From: Clostridium transplantifaecale
GTDB lineage: Bacteria > Bacillota > Clostridia > Lachnospirales > Lachnospiraceae
Assembly: GCF_900626075.1 (NCBI RefSeq)
Contig: NZ_UYZY01000001.1
Location: forward strand, 1,178,001 to 1,242,000
Direction: 5' to 3'
Length of the DNA stretch: 64,000 nucleotides
The position numbers were made by a program, and so were the translations under genes. Each line of letters starts with the position of its first letter. The first letter of the stretch is position 1. This document shows, in pieces, positions 50,050 through 59,309 of this stretch. Below the pieces are notes generated by a model. That model searched no databases. It was not told the origin of the DNA and saw only the letters and a list, made by a program, of their open reading frames with translations.

Positions 50050-51840
50050 TTATCCCCTGCCTTCCGTCTCGGATACAGAGGCCGCGCCCCGTCTCTTCTT
50101 TTTTCTGCCGGATGCCTGTTCTTCCTCCCCGTCCTCCAACAGGGAATCGCACAGATCCAGCAGCGTGATTTTCGTCTCCGCCGCCGTCTCTCCCAACAGT
50201 CCGGCAATCTCCTGGGCAACCGTCATCTGTTTCCTGATTACCTCGTGAGCCAGCTCCACCGTGTTCAGTTTCTTCTCATAATATTTTTTAGCCTGGTATT
50301 CCTGCTCCGTGATATCGATGATAGTTGCAAGAACCACATCCTTTTTCTCCACATATACGATATTGATCAGGGCCGACAGGTTATACTCGGGATAATCCAC
50401 CTTCTTGCCCCGGATACTCTGATGGGTCGAATATACCCACTGGAAATCCGTGGGATCAATAAACTCAAACAAATACATCTGGATTGCCTCGGCTCTGGTC
50501 TTGCCAAAATACCGTTCCCCCACCGCGGAGTATTCCATTATCTTCATATCCCCATCCACGATCATGACAAGGTTGGGGGATGTGTCCATCACAAGGTTTG
50601 CCAGGGATTCAGCCCTGTCATGCATGTAAGGGATACACATGTTAAGCTCCGCCTTCTTCTGGAAAACGGCGATTGCCTTCTCCCGGCAGGTAGAATAACC
50701 GCAGGCTCCGCAGTTCAGCTCATCCTCCGGCGTCTTCTTGCCTGTCTTTGCAAGGATTTCCCGGATCTGTTCCTCCGTCGGCATCAGGTCGTTTGTGGAG
50801 CGGTCGCGGTACTGCTTTTTAAGGCCCACGCCTTCACTCATGCCGCGCAGCATCCCTCCGTCGGCAGGTTCCCTGGAAATCCGCTCCTCCATATCAATCT
50901 TCACCCTGAACCGGGAAACCTCTCTGTAAAGAGGTGCCGATCCGTTGATGCAGCCGCCCGTGCACATGTTCATCTCGATAAAACTGCCGCGGATCTCTCC
51001 GGCCATCATGCTGTCGCAGAATTCGATACAGTTTTTCGTTCCGTGAATGTGAAGCTTTCTGTAGCTGTCCGTCTGGTTTCCCGTGGACAGGACAGAACTG
51101 ATTACTCCGCCCGTTACCGGATAGAGCTGGTTTACCTTCGGCTCCAGGTGTGCGAATGGAATATCCTCGCAGTTGGCCGGCGATATCTGTTCGTCCTGCA
51201 GCCATTTTTTAACATCATTGAAATTTAAAACGGCATCGATACTCGCGGCATTTCTCGGATCCGTGGATTCTTTCTTCTTTGCAATGCAGGGACCGACAAA
51301 TACCACCTTCGTATCCACGCCGTACTCCTTCTTAAGCATACGTCCGTGTGCCACCATCGGAGATACGACGGGAGCCATATAGGGCACCAGCTTCGGGTAA
51401 TATATTTCAATCAGATCATTGACACTAGGACAGCACGTCGTGATAATGTTGTCCATCTGCCCCTCCTCAAGAAGGCTGGTGTACTCCGCCGTTACGGCGG
51501 CCGCTCCTTCCGCAGTCTCCCTCACATCAAAAAAACCCAGTTTCCTGAATGCCTCATGAATTTGGCCCAACGCCGCATCCTGAAAAAAGCCCATATAGGC
51601 GGGAGCCAGGGAAACCACCACCCGGTGCCCCTGCCTGATATAATACTTAACTGTATCGAGATCGCTGGCCATCGTCTTAGCAGACTGCGGACAGACATGA
51701 AGGCAGTGGCCGCAGAGAACGCACTTATCCTCTATGACCTCTGCCCTTCCATCTTTAATCATGACTGCTTTCACATCACAGTAACGGACGCACTTATAAC
51801 AGTGCATACATTTACTTTCTTTAAAATCAATAATCCTCAT
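50050..51840 (-). CDS. [FeFe]-hydrogenase-like sensor with PAS domain (HydS type)
   Basis: A 596-residue protein. Two N-terminal [4Fe-4S] sites (CMHCYKCVRYC, CVLCGHCLHVC) precede a hydrogenase-like domain with TTCCPSVNDL, FVGPCIAKKKES and EMNMCTGGCINGSAPL. A four-Cys Fe-S domain (CGACGYSTCREK, about residue 380) follows. A PAS domain (SPNLVMIVDGDMKIMEYSAVGERYFG, about 412-520) and a helical, charged C-terminus complete it. This domain order is that of group C sensory hydrogenase-like proteins. It keeps both cysteines of motif 1, unlike the paralog at 24278-25690. It probably senses redox state or H2 and signals to the adjacent SpoIIE phosphatase. Confidence 0.88.
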   Translation of the reverse strand: MRIIDFKESKCMHCYKCVRYCDVKAVMIKDGRAEVIEDKCVLCGHCLHVCPQSAKTMASDLDTVKYYIRQGHRVVVSLAPAYMGFFQDAALGQIHEAFRKLGFFDVRETAEGAAAVTAEYTSLLEEGQMDNIITTCCPSVNDLIEIYYPKLVPYMAPVVSPMVAHGRMLKKEYGVDTKVVFVGPCIAKKKESTDPRNAASIDAVLNFNDVKKWLQDEQISPANCEDIPFAHLEPKVNQLYPVTGGVISSVLSTGNQTDSYRKLHIHGTKNCIEFCDSMMAGEIRGSFIEMNMCTGGCINGSAPLYREVSRFRVKIDMEERISREPADGGMLRGMSEGVGLKKQYRDRSTNDLMPTEEQIREILAKTGKKTPEDELNCGACGYSTCREKAIAVFQKKAELNMCIPYMHDRAESLANLVMDTSPNLVMIVDGDMKIMEYSAVGERYFGKTRAEAIQMYLFEFIDPTDFQWVYSTHQSIRGKKVDYPEYNLSALINIVYVEKKDVVLATIIDITEQEYQAKKYYEKKLNTVELAHEVIRKQMTVAQEIAGLLGETAAETKITLLDLCDSLLEDGEEEQASGRKKKRRGAASVSETEGRG

Positions 51841-51888
51841 CAGATGTAACCTCCATATGAGTCTATTATCTCATATCAGGCGGTTTTA

Positions 51889-52431
51889 TCAAAGAACTTT
51901 TTCTTCAAAAATGTCTAAAACATCGTTTTTTTTGTCACTGTATGCGGCGGTTAAAACCATGACGCGGCATACCAGAATAATGACTGCGCAGAAAACCTGC
52001 CAGCCGTTCGAACTCACAAAAAGACTCAGCCAGTATCCGGTGAGGGCGGCCCCCATCACCAGCGTATAGCCTCTTTTCAGGCCCAGAAGTGACGGCCTGT
52101 TTTCCACGTAAACTTCCATCAGCACAAAACACACAATATATTCAAGAATACAGGGAATCAGATACCAGGCCTCCGAATCGGGCAGGATACTGAAAATCGA
52201 CATAAAACCAATGATTCCAGACACGAAAACTAAAGCCGCAGCGAGCACATGGTAGATCTTCATCTGCTTTTCGGACAGCGGAAAAACGGCGTCTCCTTTC
52301 TCCAAATCCAGGATCCCAAAATATAGGATCGCAAAACCGAAACAGGCCGGAAGAAGCACCATACCGAACATGTTGATATGGAGTGAGGCTAAGATAATTC
52401 CCCAGAATATTTTTTTACTCCTGGATGCCAT
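51889..52431 (-). CDS. Hypothetical membrane protein
   Basis: A 180-residue protein with four to six hydrophobic segments and no recognised family. The N-terminus is ASRSKKIFWGIILASLHINMFGMVLLPACFGFAILYFGI, and the C-terminus is charged and cytosolic (SDKKNDVLDIFEEKVL). Its ATG directly follows the TAA of the upstream gene (TAAATG), so the two are translated together and probably function together. Confidence 0.7.
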   Translation of the reverse strand: MASRSKKIFWGIILASLHINMFGMVLLPACFGFAILYFGILDLEKGDAVFPLSEKQMKIYHVLAAALVFVSGIIGFMSIFSILPDSEAWYLIPCILEYIVCFVLMEVYVENRPSLLGLKRGYTLVMGAALTGYWLSLFVSSNGWQVFCAVIILVCRVMVLTAAYSDKKNDVLDIFEEKVL

Positions 52432-53319
52432 TTAAAACACTCCTCTCTGATTGAGATATTTCCATATATTAATAAAATTCCCACCGGCCGGCTGCAGAAC
52501 GGCGTGAACGTAAAGAAGTGTCTGTTTCACCCGTCCCTCCAGTTCCAGGATCACGACGGATGAAAGAAGGCCGGACGGAGTGTTATATGCGTTCTCCCCG
52601 TTCCATTGGCTCTGAAGCGTCAGCGTATCTCCTTCTTTCAGTTTAATAAATCCTTCCCTTTCCTGATCCGGCTCCACCGCCAGTTTTCTTCCGTTAACCG
52701 TGATACTGAATGTGCCGAATGATTCGTCCGGAGACAGCACCTGCTTTATATTCAGCGTTGCATCTCCCTTCATCCGCACCACCATCTCATCCTTCCCGTC
52801 GGAACTGGAAGAGGAGGAGACCACTTCTCCCATCTCGGTATCCATCGGTCCGGGGGCCAGAACCATGTTTCCCAGGCCGATTTCAGCCTCGCTTCCGTCT
52901 GTGTAAACCACTTTTCCCCTTGTAAGCACCCTATATCCGTCAAAATCCTCCTGCACGGAGACAGGAATCCGGCCACTCACTGTATGTACAACATATTGGT
53001 TCTGCACCTTCGGAGTCTCGCTGAATTCTCTCATTACTTCTTGTTGTCCCAGTTCAGGGAATTCCACCGACTGAAGCCGCCTGTTATCGCCTCTTCCCGT
53101 AATATAGCAGAGCGTAATATCGGCGTACCATCCCGGTGCTTCTTCATCTTCTTCATAAAAAGCGGTCACCGCCGTGTTCTGCTCCACAAAAACCGGCTCA
53201 GCCAGTCTGAATCTATATTTAAAACATACACCAAAAATCAGGCATACCGTTACCATTAAAATACATACTGCCGCTATAATCCTGTCCGTTTTCTTTTGAA
53301 TCTCTTCTTTTTCCTTCAC
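52432..53319 (-). CDS. Hypothetical membrane-anchored extracellular protein
   Basis: A 295-residue protein with a charged cytosolic tip, one membrane segment (IIAAVCILMVTVCLIFGVCF, about residues 14-33) and a ~260-residue outside part rich in beta-strand-like sequence. No family is recognised. A Ser run (VVSSSSSSDGK) marks a linker near residue 165. It is joined end to start with the membrane protein gene downstream. Confidence 0.68.
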   Translation of the reverse strand: MKEKEEIQKKTDRIIAAVCILMVTVCLIFGVCFKYRFRLAEPVFVEQNTAVTAFYEEDEEAPGWYADITLCYITGRGDNRRLQSVEFPELGQQEVMREFSETPKVQNQYVVHTVSGRIPVSVQEDFDGYRVLTRGKVVYTDGSEAEIGLGNMVLAPGPMDTEMGEVVSSSSSSDGKDEMVVRMKGDATLNIKQVLSPDESFGTFSITVNGRKLAVEPDQEREGFIKLKEGDTLTLQSQWNGENAYNTPSGLLSSVVILELEGRVKQTLLYVHAVLQPAGGNFINIWKYLNQRGVF

Positions 53320-53641
53320 TCACTTACCCACCTGATAACTTTTATTCTAATCTATTAATGATAGTGTTTCTTTCGCTTTCCAGCTGCCGGCCCGTAAAAT
53401 GCCTCTTCTCGGACGGTTATGACTTATTATACAATAGAAACATTTACCAATCTTTGCAATTTTCTTACAATTCCATGTATTTTCTTTTTGTTCTAAGGAG
53501 GGGGCAGGCCTGTCGAATCTGCATCCTGCAAAACAAAAAAGCAGCCCGGAGAGAGACAAAAGAACCCTTTTCCTGTTCTTTCGTCCCCTTCCGGACTGCT
53601 ATCATGATGTCAAAATCAGCCAGAATTTCAACTTTCTCTGT
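53320..53641. other. Intergenic region: terminator, no gene
   Basis: Apart from the CarD terminator at 53535-53600 this 322-base gap shows nothing. A short frame at its left is not preceded by a ribosome binding site. Confidence 0.6.
53535..53600 (-). terminator. Strong intrinsic terminator after carD
   Basis: Read leftward, GCAGTCCGGAAGGGGACGAA pairs with its downstream complement ending CCGGGCTGC, then TTTTTTG. The stem exceeds 20 pairs including mismatches. Confidence 0.85.
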
Positions 53642-54139
53642 CTACAGCCGGTTCATTCTTCCCGTCTCCAGCAGTTCCTTCACTTCACCCGACTCGACGC
53701 CCAGGGCTACCGCCATCTCCTCCTCAAAGGTCTTCTCCACCAGAGTCATCATCTGGGCATCCTTGGACGGCAGTTTCTTTCCTTCCCGGCCTCTGCGTTC
53801 TTTTCTCTGATACAGCTCTTTGGCAATTCTGACCAGGTTCAGATAATCCTGTGAATAATAGGCATCCTTGTATTCCTGTGCCCGCTGCCTCTCGTCTTTA
53901 ATCAACAGCGGCTCAATATCCTTGATACGGCCAGCCAGATCCAGGGCCTCTTTCCTCGAAAGCACCGGTCTGAGAACTCCTTCCGTCTTTTCAATAGGGA
54001 CATAAATCTTTTCCGCCTGATCTCTCACAGGGGTAAGGATGTAATACTCTCTCTTCGTCCCTGTCAAATTCATCTCAGCCACATCCTCCAACACACAGAC
54101 CTTGCCGCTCCAATGAACCATATAATCGCCTTTATTCAT
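53642..54139 (-). CDS. CarD-family RNA-polymerase-binding regulator
   Basis: A 165-residue CarD_CdnL-type protein: GDYMVHWSGKVCVLEDVAEMNLTGTKREYYILTP forms the N-terminal RNA-polymerase interaction (Tudor-like) domain, followed by a helical, basic DNA-binding half. These proteins stabilise open complexes at rRNA and other promoters. The start is ATG 54139, with GGAGG upstream; a frame extending to 54190 has no support. A separate transcription unit. Confidence 0.9.
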   Translation of the reverse strand: MNKGDYMVHWSGKVCVLEDVAEMNLTGTKREYYILTPVRDQAEKIYVPIEKTEGVLRPVLSRKEALDLAGRIKDIEPLLIKDERQRAQEYKDAYYSQDYLNLVRIAKELYQRKERRGREGKKLPSKDAQMMTLVEKTFEEEMAVALGVESGEVKELLETGRMNRL

Positions 54140-54663
54140 TCTATCCCTCCTGAACTCACACCACACTGTCAACTGCTGCCGACGCCGCAAAACACGCTCT
54201 TCCTAGTCTCTGCTGTCAATGCAAAACGATGAAAAGCACGCTCTGCGAACCTTTCATCGTTGACAACAACATAAAATAAAACCGTACATTCCTGCTTCGT
54301 CAATTTGGGCATATTCTTGCCACTCTATAATAATCATACCATTTTTCACACATTAATGTAAGCTTTATTTTTATTTTCGGCATATTGCGCATAAAACACA
54401 GAATTAAAAGACGAAATAAGCAGTAAAAATCACCATACTGGCCGCTTTGAATGGTAATAACTGGAAGTTGCACAATTTTCGGTTCAGATTCGGCCCGTTC
54501 GCTGTAAAAAACTGCCGCAGAGATTTTCCTCTACGGCAGTTCCTTTTGGCGGTAAAACCGATGGGACATGCATTTTACCGACCATACTCATATCCCCATA
54601 TTTACTGTTTAAAAAACGGTTGATTCAAATGATTGGCGGGACATACAGTCCCTCCCGCAGCCC
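54140..54663. other. Intergenic region with hairpins, no gene
   Basis: It contains a hairpin AACGATGAAA (about 54224-54233) with TTTCATCGTT (about 54258-54267), flanked by TGTCAA/GACA, and the terminator of the EF-G-like gene. No open frame with a ribosome binding site is visible. Confidence 0.6.
54506..54540 (-). terminator. Intrinsic terminator after the EF-G-like gene
   Basis: Read leftward, ACTGCCGTAGAG pairs with TCTCTGCGGCAGT (with one G-U) around AAAA, followed by five T. It lies about 120 bases past the stop codon. Confidence 0.85.
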
Positions 54664-56763
54664 TTAATCTCTCTCAGCTGCCTCTGCGGCTCTTGCCTCC
54701 ACTTCCTTCTTCTGTACATCGCCAGGAGCCTGCTCATAGCGGCTGAACTCGTAGGAGTAGGTGCCGATACCGCCTGTCATGGAACGGAGATCCGTATTAT
54801 ATCCGAACAGTTCAGACATCGGGATATCCGCTTCGATAATCTGTTTGCCGTGGTGATCGGAGTTCATTCCAAGAACACGGCCTCTTCTGCGGTTTAAATC
54901 GCCCATAACGTCACCGGTGAATTTATCCGGTACAATGACCTTCAGGGATGCGATCGGCTCGAGAAGAACCGGGTTGGCTTCCATAAATGCCTTCTTGAAC
55001 GCCAGTGTGGCGGCCATCTTGAATGCCATCTCCGAAGAGTCGACCGGGTGGTAAGAACCGTCCGTCAGGGTAGCCTTAAGGCCTACTACCGGATAACCGG
55101 CAAGCGGTCCCTTCACGACGCATTCCTGTACGCCTTTCTCTACTGCAGGGAAGTAGTTTCTCGGAACGGCGCCGCCGAATACTTTCTCTTCAAATACGTA
55201 CGGTTTCTCTAAATCGCCGGACGGTTCAAATTCCATCTTAACATCACCGTACTGGCCGTGTCCGCCGGACTGTTTCTTATACTTGCCCTGAGCCTCCACT
55301 TTCTTTCTCAGTGTCTCACGGAATGCAAATCTCGGTTTGGTGAGGACGATATCAACTTTATATCTTGCAAGCAGTTTGCTTACAACGATTTCCAGCTGCT
55401 GATCCCCGATACCGTAGAGTAAGCTCTGGCGGTTCTCGGCGTCGTTGACTGCTTTCAGCGTTAAATCTTCCTCCATCAGCCTTGCGAGAGCTGAGGAAAT
55501 CTTATCCTCGTCACCCTTTGTCTTGGCTGAGTAAGCCATATATGTATACGGTGTGGAAATTTTCGGTTTGTGGTAAACGATCGGTGCGGTGCGGACTGCA
55601 ATCGTATCGCCCGTCTGTGTCACGCTCAGTTTCGCCACAGCGCCGATATCTCCTGCCTTTAACTCAGGCACTTCGATGACATCCTTGCCTCTTAACAGGT
55701 AAATCTTCTGAACCTTCTCCTCCGCGTCCTTGTTCACGTTGTAAATCACGCTGTCGGGCTTCAGGGAACCGGTACAAATCTTCATCAGTGAATATTTGCC
55801 GATAAACGGGTCGGCAATAGTCTTGAATACCCTGGCCGACAGGGATACATCGTCGTTATATTTAGCTGTAAAGCGCTCGCCGGTGGATACATCCACGCCG
55901 ACGCACTCAAATTTATCGGGTGACGGGAAATACTTGTCGATAGCCTGAAGCAGATGGCTGAATCCCTGTGCGTTGATGCCGGAACCCATCTGAACCGGTA
56001 CGATATTTCCTTCTATAACATGTTCTCTGAGCGCTGAGGAAATCTCTTCCTGGGTGAATTCTTCGCCGGAGAAATAACGTTCCATATACTCCTCGCTGGT
56101 CTCGGCTACGGCCTCGATCAGGGCGTCTCTGACAATTCCCAGGTTCTTCTGCGTATACTCAGGAATCTCGCATTCTTCGTAATCACTTAAATTGGTAAAT
56201 CTTCTGCCCTTCATCTTTACAACATTGACAAAACCTACAAACTTCTCGTTCTCACGGATCGGCACCTGGAACGGGGCAATCTTTCTTCCGAAGCGCTTCT
56301 CAAGTTTCAGGATCAGTTCACGGAAGCTGGCCTGATCATCATCCATGTTCGTTACAAATATAATTCTCGGCAGATTGTACTCCTCACAGAGCTCCCATGC
56401 CTTCTCCGTTCCTACTTCAATACCTGCCTTGCAGTTCACAACGATAATCGCCGCGTCCGCAACGCTGATTGCTTCCTCAACCTCTCCAACAAAATCAAAA
56501 TAACCGGGAGTGTCTAAGAGGTTAATTTTAATCGGACCATCTTCTCCTTCATACTCTAACGGAATCATGGTTGTGGAAATAGAGAACTGTCTTTTGATTT
56601 CTTCTTTATCATAATCACTGATAGTGGAGCCTTCCGGAACCTTACCCATTCTCTTTGTAACACCTGTAACAAGAGCCAGGGCTTCTGCTACTGTTGTCTT
56701 TCCGGCGCCGCCATGACCTAATAAAACAACATTACGGATTTGTTTTGTCCCATACACGTTCAT
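54664..56763 (-). CDS. Elongation factor G paralog (EF-G2-like)
   Basis: A 699-residue translational GTPase-like protein with all five EF-G domains by length and by the domain IV/V sequence (GGHGQYGDVKMEFEP, GRVLGMNSDHHGKQIIEADIPMSELFGYNTDLRSMTGGIGTYSYEF). The GTPase motifs differ from the housekeeping protein: G1 is GHGGAGKTT instead of AHIDAGKTT, G3 is DTPGYFDF (Tyr replaces the catalytic His), and G4 is VTNMD instead of NKMD. It therefore belongs to the second EF-G class found in many Firmicutes, whose function is not settled. The gene stands alone, not in a str operon. Confidence 0.88.
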   Translation of the reverse strand: MNVYGTKQIRNVVLLGHGGAGKTTVAEALALVTGVTKRMGKVPEGSTISDYDKEEIKRQFSISTTMIPLEYEGEDGPIKINLLDTPGYFDFVGEVEEAISVADAAIIVVNCKAGIEVGTEKAWELCEEYNLPRIIFVTNMDDDQASFRELILKLEKRFGRKIAPFQVPIRENEKFVGFVNVVKMKGRRFTNLSDYEECEIPEYTQKNLGIVRDALIEAVAETSEEYMERYFSGEEFTQEEISSALREHVIEGNIVPVQMGSGINAQGFSHLLQAIDKYFPSPDKFECVGVDVSTGERFTAKYNDDVSLSARVFKTIADPFIGKYSLMKICTGSLKPDSVIYNVNKDAEEKVQKIYLLRGKDVIEVPELKAGDIGAVAKLSVTQTGDTIAVRTAPIVYHKPKISTPYTYMAYSAKTKGDEDKISSALARLMEEDLTLKAVNDAENRQSLLYGIGDQQLEIVVSKLLARYKVDIVLTKPRFAFRETLRKKVEAQGKYKKQSGGHGQYGDVKMEFEPSGDLEKPYVFEEKVFGGAVPRNYFPAVEKGVQECVVKGPLAGYPVVGLKATLTDGSYHPVDSSEMAFKMAATLAFKKAFMEANPVLLEPIASLKVIVPDKFTGDVMGDLNRRRGRVLGMNSDHHGKQIIEADIPMSELFGYNTDLRSMTGGIGTYSYEFSRYEQAPGDVQKKEVEARAAEAAERD

Positions 56764-56804
56764 ATAAAAATTCCTCCCGTAGATAAATTTTAGTCCATGT
56801 TGAT

Positions 56805-56833
56805 ATTGTACAAGAAAAGAGAGAAAATTTCAA
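56805..56833 (-). promoter_or_regulatory. Promoter of the EF-G-like gene
   Basis: On the minus strand TTGAAA (56828-56833) and TACAAT (56805-56810) are 17 bases apart, about 45 bases before the ATG at 56763. An AGGAG site lies in between. Confidence 0.7.
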
Positions 56834-56919
56834 GCAAAATTCACATTTTATACAAATTTTATGCCAATTTGACACAAGAGAATTGAAAATCTTCAGGTTT
56901 TATCATATTTTGGCGTCTG

Positions 56920-56995
56920 ATTTTCACCGTCCACGTTAAACTGTCGAAGTTTAACGCAATAAATCGTTGACAACTTCTCTTTTATGCAATACAAT
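56920..56995 (+). promoter_or_regulatory. Promoter of the aromatic biosynthesis operon
   Basis: TTGACA (56967-56972) and TACAAT (56990-56995) are 17 bases apart, an almost perfect sigma-A promoter. Just upstream, CGTTAAAC and GTTTAACG form an 8-base dyad at about 56933-56955, a possible repressor site. No T-box or trp-leader-like structure was seen in the ~65-base leader. Confidence 0.75.
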
Positions 56996-57067
56996 AGGCA
57001 ATAACGCAGAAAACCCGCATAAATAAAAGGATCCATCACAACCCAAATTAAGAAAGCGAGACAAAAA

Positions 57068-58081
57068 ATGATTATTATAATGAAGCCGCACGCTTCGGAG
57101 GAAGCAGTCAGAAAAGTAACCGGAATGATTGAGTCAAAGGGACTGACGGCTCATCTTTCCAAGGGTGATCAGGTAACCATCATCGGAGTTGTAGGCGATA
57201 AGACGAGGCTCACAGGCTCCAACATTGAAATATCGGACGGCGTAGATAAGGTGGTGAACGTCACCGAATCTTATAAACTGGCCAATAAGAAATTCCATCC
57301 GGATCCCTCCGTCATAAAAGTGCAGAACACGGAGATTGGACCGAAAACACTCACCGTCATGGCCGGCCCATGCGCGATTGAGAGCAGCAGCCAGCTGATG
57401 GAAACGGCCTTTGCCGTGAAAAAGGCCGGCGCCACCTTCCTCCGCGGAGGCGCCTACAAACCAAGAACCTCCCCCTACTCGTTCCAGGGACTTGAGACGG
57501 AGGGCCTTAAATATATGAAGGAAGCCAGGGAGGCCACCGGACTTTCCGTTATCTGTGAAGTCACCAGCAGCCACGCGATTGAATCGGCCGTGCAGTATGT
57601 GGATATGCTCCAGATTGGCGCCAGAAATATGCAGAACTTCGAACTGCTTAAAGAAGCGGGAAAAACTTCTCTTCCTATCTTACTGAAACGCGGTTTATCT
57701 GCTACAATAGATGAGTGGCTGAATGCAGCCGAATACATTATGTCTGAGGGCAACGAAAATGTGGTTCTCTGCGAGCGTGGAATCCGTACCTACGAGACAT
57801 CCACGAGAAATACACTGGACTTAAGCGCGGTGCCGGTCCTGAGGCAGAGGACACACCTTCCGATTATTGTGGACCCGAGCCATGCGACAGGCGTCAGAGC
57901 CTATGTGGAGCCGCTCTCCAAGGCAGCAATTGCCGCCGGAGCGGACGGACTGATGATTGAAGCCCATCCCTGCCCTGAAAAGGCGCTTTCCGATGGCCCG
58001 CAGTCTCTCACCTTTGAAGAATTTGACGACCTGATGAAACGTCTCAGGCCGTATGCAGAGCTTTCAGACAGGACATTCTAA
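57068..58081 (+). CDS. aroF: 3-Deoxy-7-phosphoheptulonate (DAHP) synthase
   Basis: A 337-residue type I-beta DAHP synthase, the first step of the shikimate pathway (phosphoenolpyruvate plus erythrose 4-phosphate). Residues ~1-70 form the regulatory ferredoxin-like domain found in the Thermotoga enzyme ([21 protein letters not shown]). The barrel has [37 protein letters not shown] and DPSHATGVR. The N-terminal domain is where tyrosine or phenylalanine feedback is expected. First gene of the operon. Confidence 0.94.
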   Translation: MIIIMKPHASEEAVRKVTGMIESKGLTAHLSKGDQVTIIGVVGDKTRLTGSNIEISDGVDKVVNVTESYKLANKKFHPDPSVIKVQNTEIGPKTLTVMAGPCAIESSSQLMETAFAVKKAGATFLRGGAYKPRTSPYSFQGLETEGLKYMKEAREATGLSVICEVTSSHAIESAVQYVDMLQIGARNMQNFELLKEAGKTSLPILLKRGLSATIDEWLNAAEYIMSEGNENVVLCERGIRTYETSTRNTLDLSAVPVLRQRTHLPIIVDPSHATGVRAYVEPLSKAAIAAGADGLMIEAHPCPEKALSDGPQSLTFEEFDDLMKRLRPYAELSDRTF

Positions 58082-58110
58082 ACGATAAATACATATGCGG
58101 AGGATTTTCT

Positions 58111-59208
58111 ATGACAGATTTGACAGTTGCGTTTATCGGACTCGGCCTGATCGGCGGTTCTATCGCCAAGGGGCTGAAGCGCGGAGCGCCAGATACGAAG
58201 ATTATGGCATACATGCGCACCAGGGAAAAACTGGAGCAGGCGAAACGGGATGGAATTGTGGACGTGATTCTGGACGGTGTGGATGAACACCTCATGGAAT
58301 GCGATATCATTTTTCTGTGTACCCCTGTTGAATATAATGCCGATTACCTGAACCGGATCCGTCCCTTCATAAAAGAGGGAGCCATTGTCACTGACGTCGG
58401 AAGCACCAAGACCAATATTCACGAAACAGTCACCGCTCTCGGCATGGAGGAGTGTTTTGTCGGCGGCCATCCGATGGCCGGTTCCGAAAAGACCGGTTAT
58501 GAAAGCGCCACTGATCACCTTCTGGAAAATGCCTACTATATTATTACGCCTGCCGGAAAAACTCCGCCTTCCTTCGTGGAACGGATGACTGAGGTTGCCG
58601 CGGCAATCGGCGCCATTCCCCTGGTGCTGGATTTCAGGGAGCACGACTTTATTGTGGCCGCCATCAGCCACCTGCCCCATCTGATCGCCTCCAGCCTTGT
58701 CAACCTGGTTCATGACTGTGATACTGAAAACCAGACGATGAAGCTTCTGGCCGCCGGCGGTTTTAAGGACATCACGCGTATTGCCTCCTCCTCCCCGGTC
58801 ATGTGGGAGCAGATCTGCATGACCAACGATGCCAATATTTCGGTCATCCTGAGGCGCTATATCGAATCGCTCAACCAGATTCTCGGTGAGGTGGAATCTA
58901 AAAAATCGGGTGCCATTTATCAGCTTTTTGAGTCCTCCAGAGACTACAGGAACTCATTTGCCGATAATTCAAAAGGCTCCATTACACCGGACTATTCTTT
59001 CTCCGTGGATGTAGTGGATGAGCCGGGCGCCATCTCCATCATCTCCGCCATCTTAGCAGGCCAGGGGATTAATATTATGAATATCGGAATCAACCATAAC
59101 CGGGAACACGGAGAAGGCGCGCTGCGCATTTCCTTCTATGAGGAGGCCTCCATGACCGACGCATGGAACCGGCTGAAAAGTTATAATTATACGCTTTATC
59201 CCGGCTGA
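58111..59208 (+). CDS. tyrA: Prephenate dehydrogenase with ACT domain
   Basis: A 365-residue enzyme making 4-hydroxyphenylpyruvate from prephenate with NAD. The Rossmann motif is FIGLGLIGGSIAKGLKRG; the substrate region is GGHPMAGSEKTGYESA, and DFREHDFIVAAISHLPH is the catalytic-helix segment. A C-terminal ACT domain from about residue 295 (YSFSVDVVDEPGAISIISAIL) probably binds tyrosine for feedback control. GGAGG precedes the ATG. The gene lies 29 bases after the DAHP synthase gene. Confidence 0.94.
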   Translation: MTDLTVAFIGLGLIGGSIAKGLKRGAPDTKIMAYMRTREKLEQAKRDGIVDVILDGVDEHLMECDIIFLCTPVEYNADYLNRIRPFIKEGAIVTDVGSTKTNIHETVTALGMEECFVGGHPMAGSEKTGYESATDHLLENAYYIITPAGKTPPSFVERMTEVAAAIGAIPLVLDFREHDFIVAAISHLPHLIASSLVNLVHDCDTENQTMKLLAAGGFKDITRIASSSPVMWEQICMTNDANISVILRRYIESLNQILGEVESKKSGAIYQLFESSRDYRNSFADNSKGSITPDYSFSVDVVDEPGAISIISAILAGQGINIMNIGINHNREHGEGALRISFYEEASMTDAWNRLKSYNYTLYPG

Positions 59209-59309
59209 CGGCAAAGCGCTGTCTTCGCCGGACTTATTACGTGTTTTGGCGATGGACGGCTGCCGCCAGTCATATAGGAAGAAATGAATACGAAACGAGG
59301 TTTAACATT

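Noticed and set aside
49009..51228. Open frames of 279 and 426 codons antisense to the SpoIIE and HydS-like genes
   Set aside because: The sense genes carry full domain sets; the antisense frames show only His/Arg-rich shadow composition.
56764..57067. T-box or tryptophan/tyrosine leader before the aromatic operon
   Set aside because: The leader is only about 65 bases, with no T-box sequence and no leader peptide with Trp, Phe or Tyr codons.
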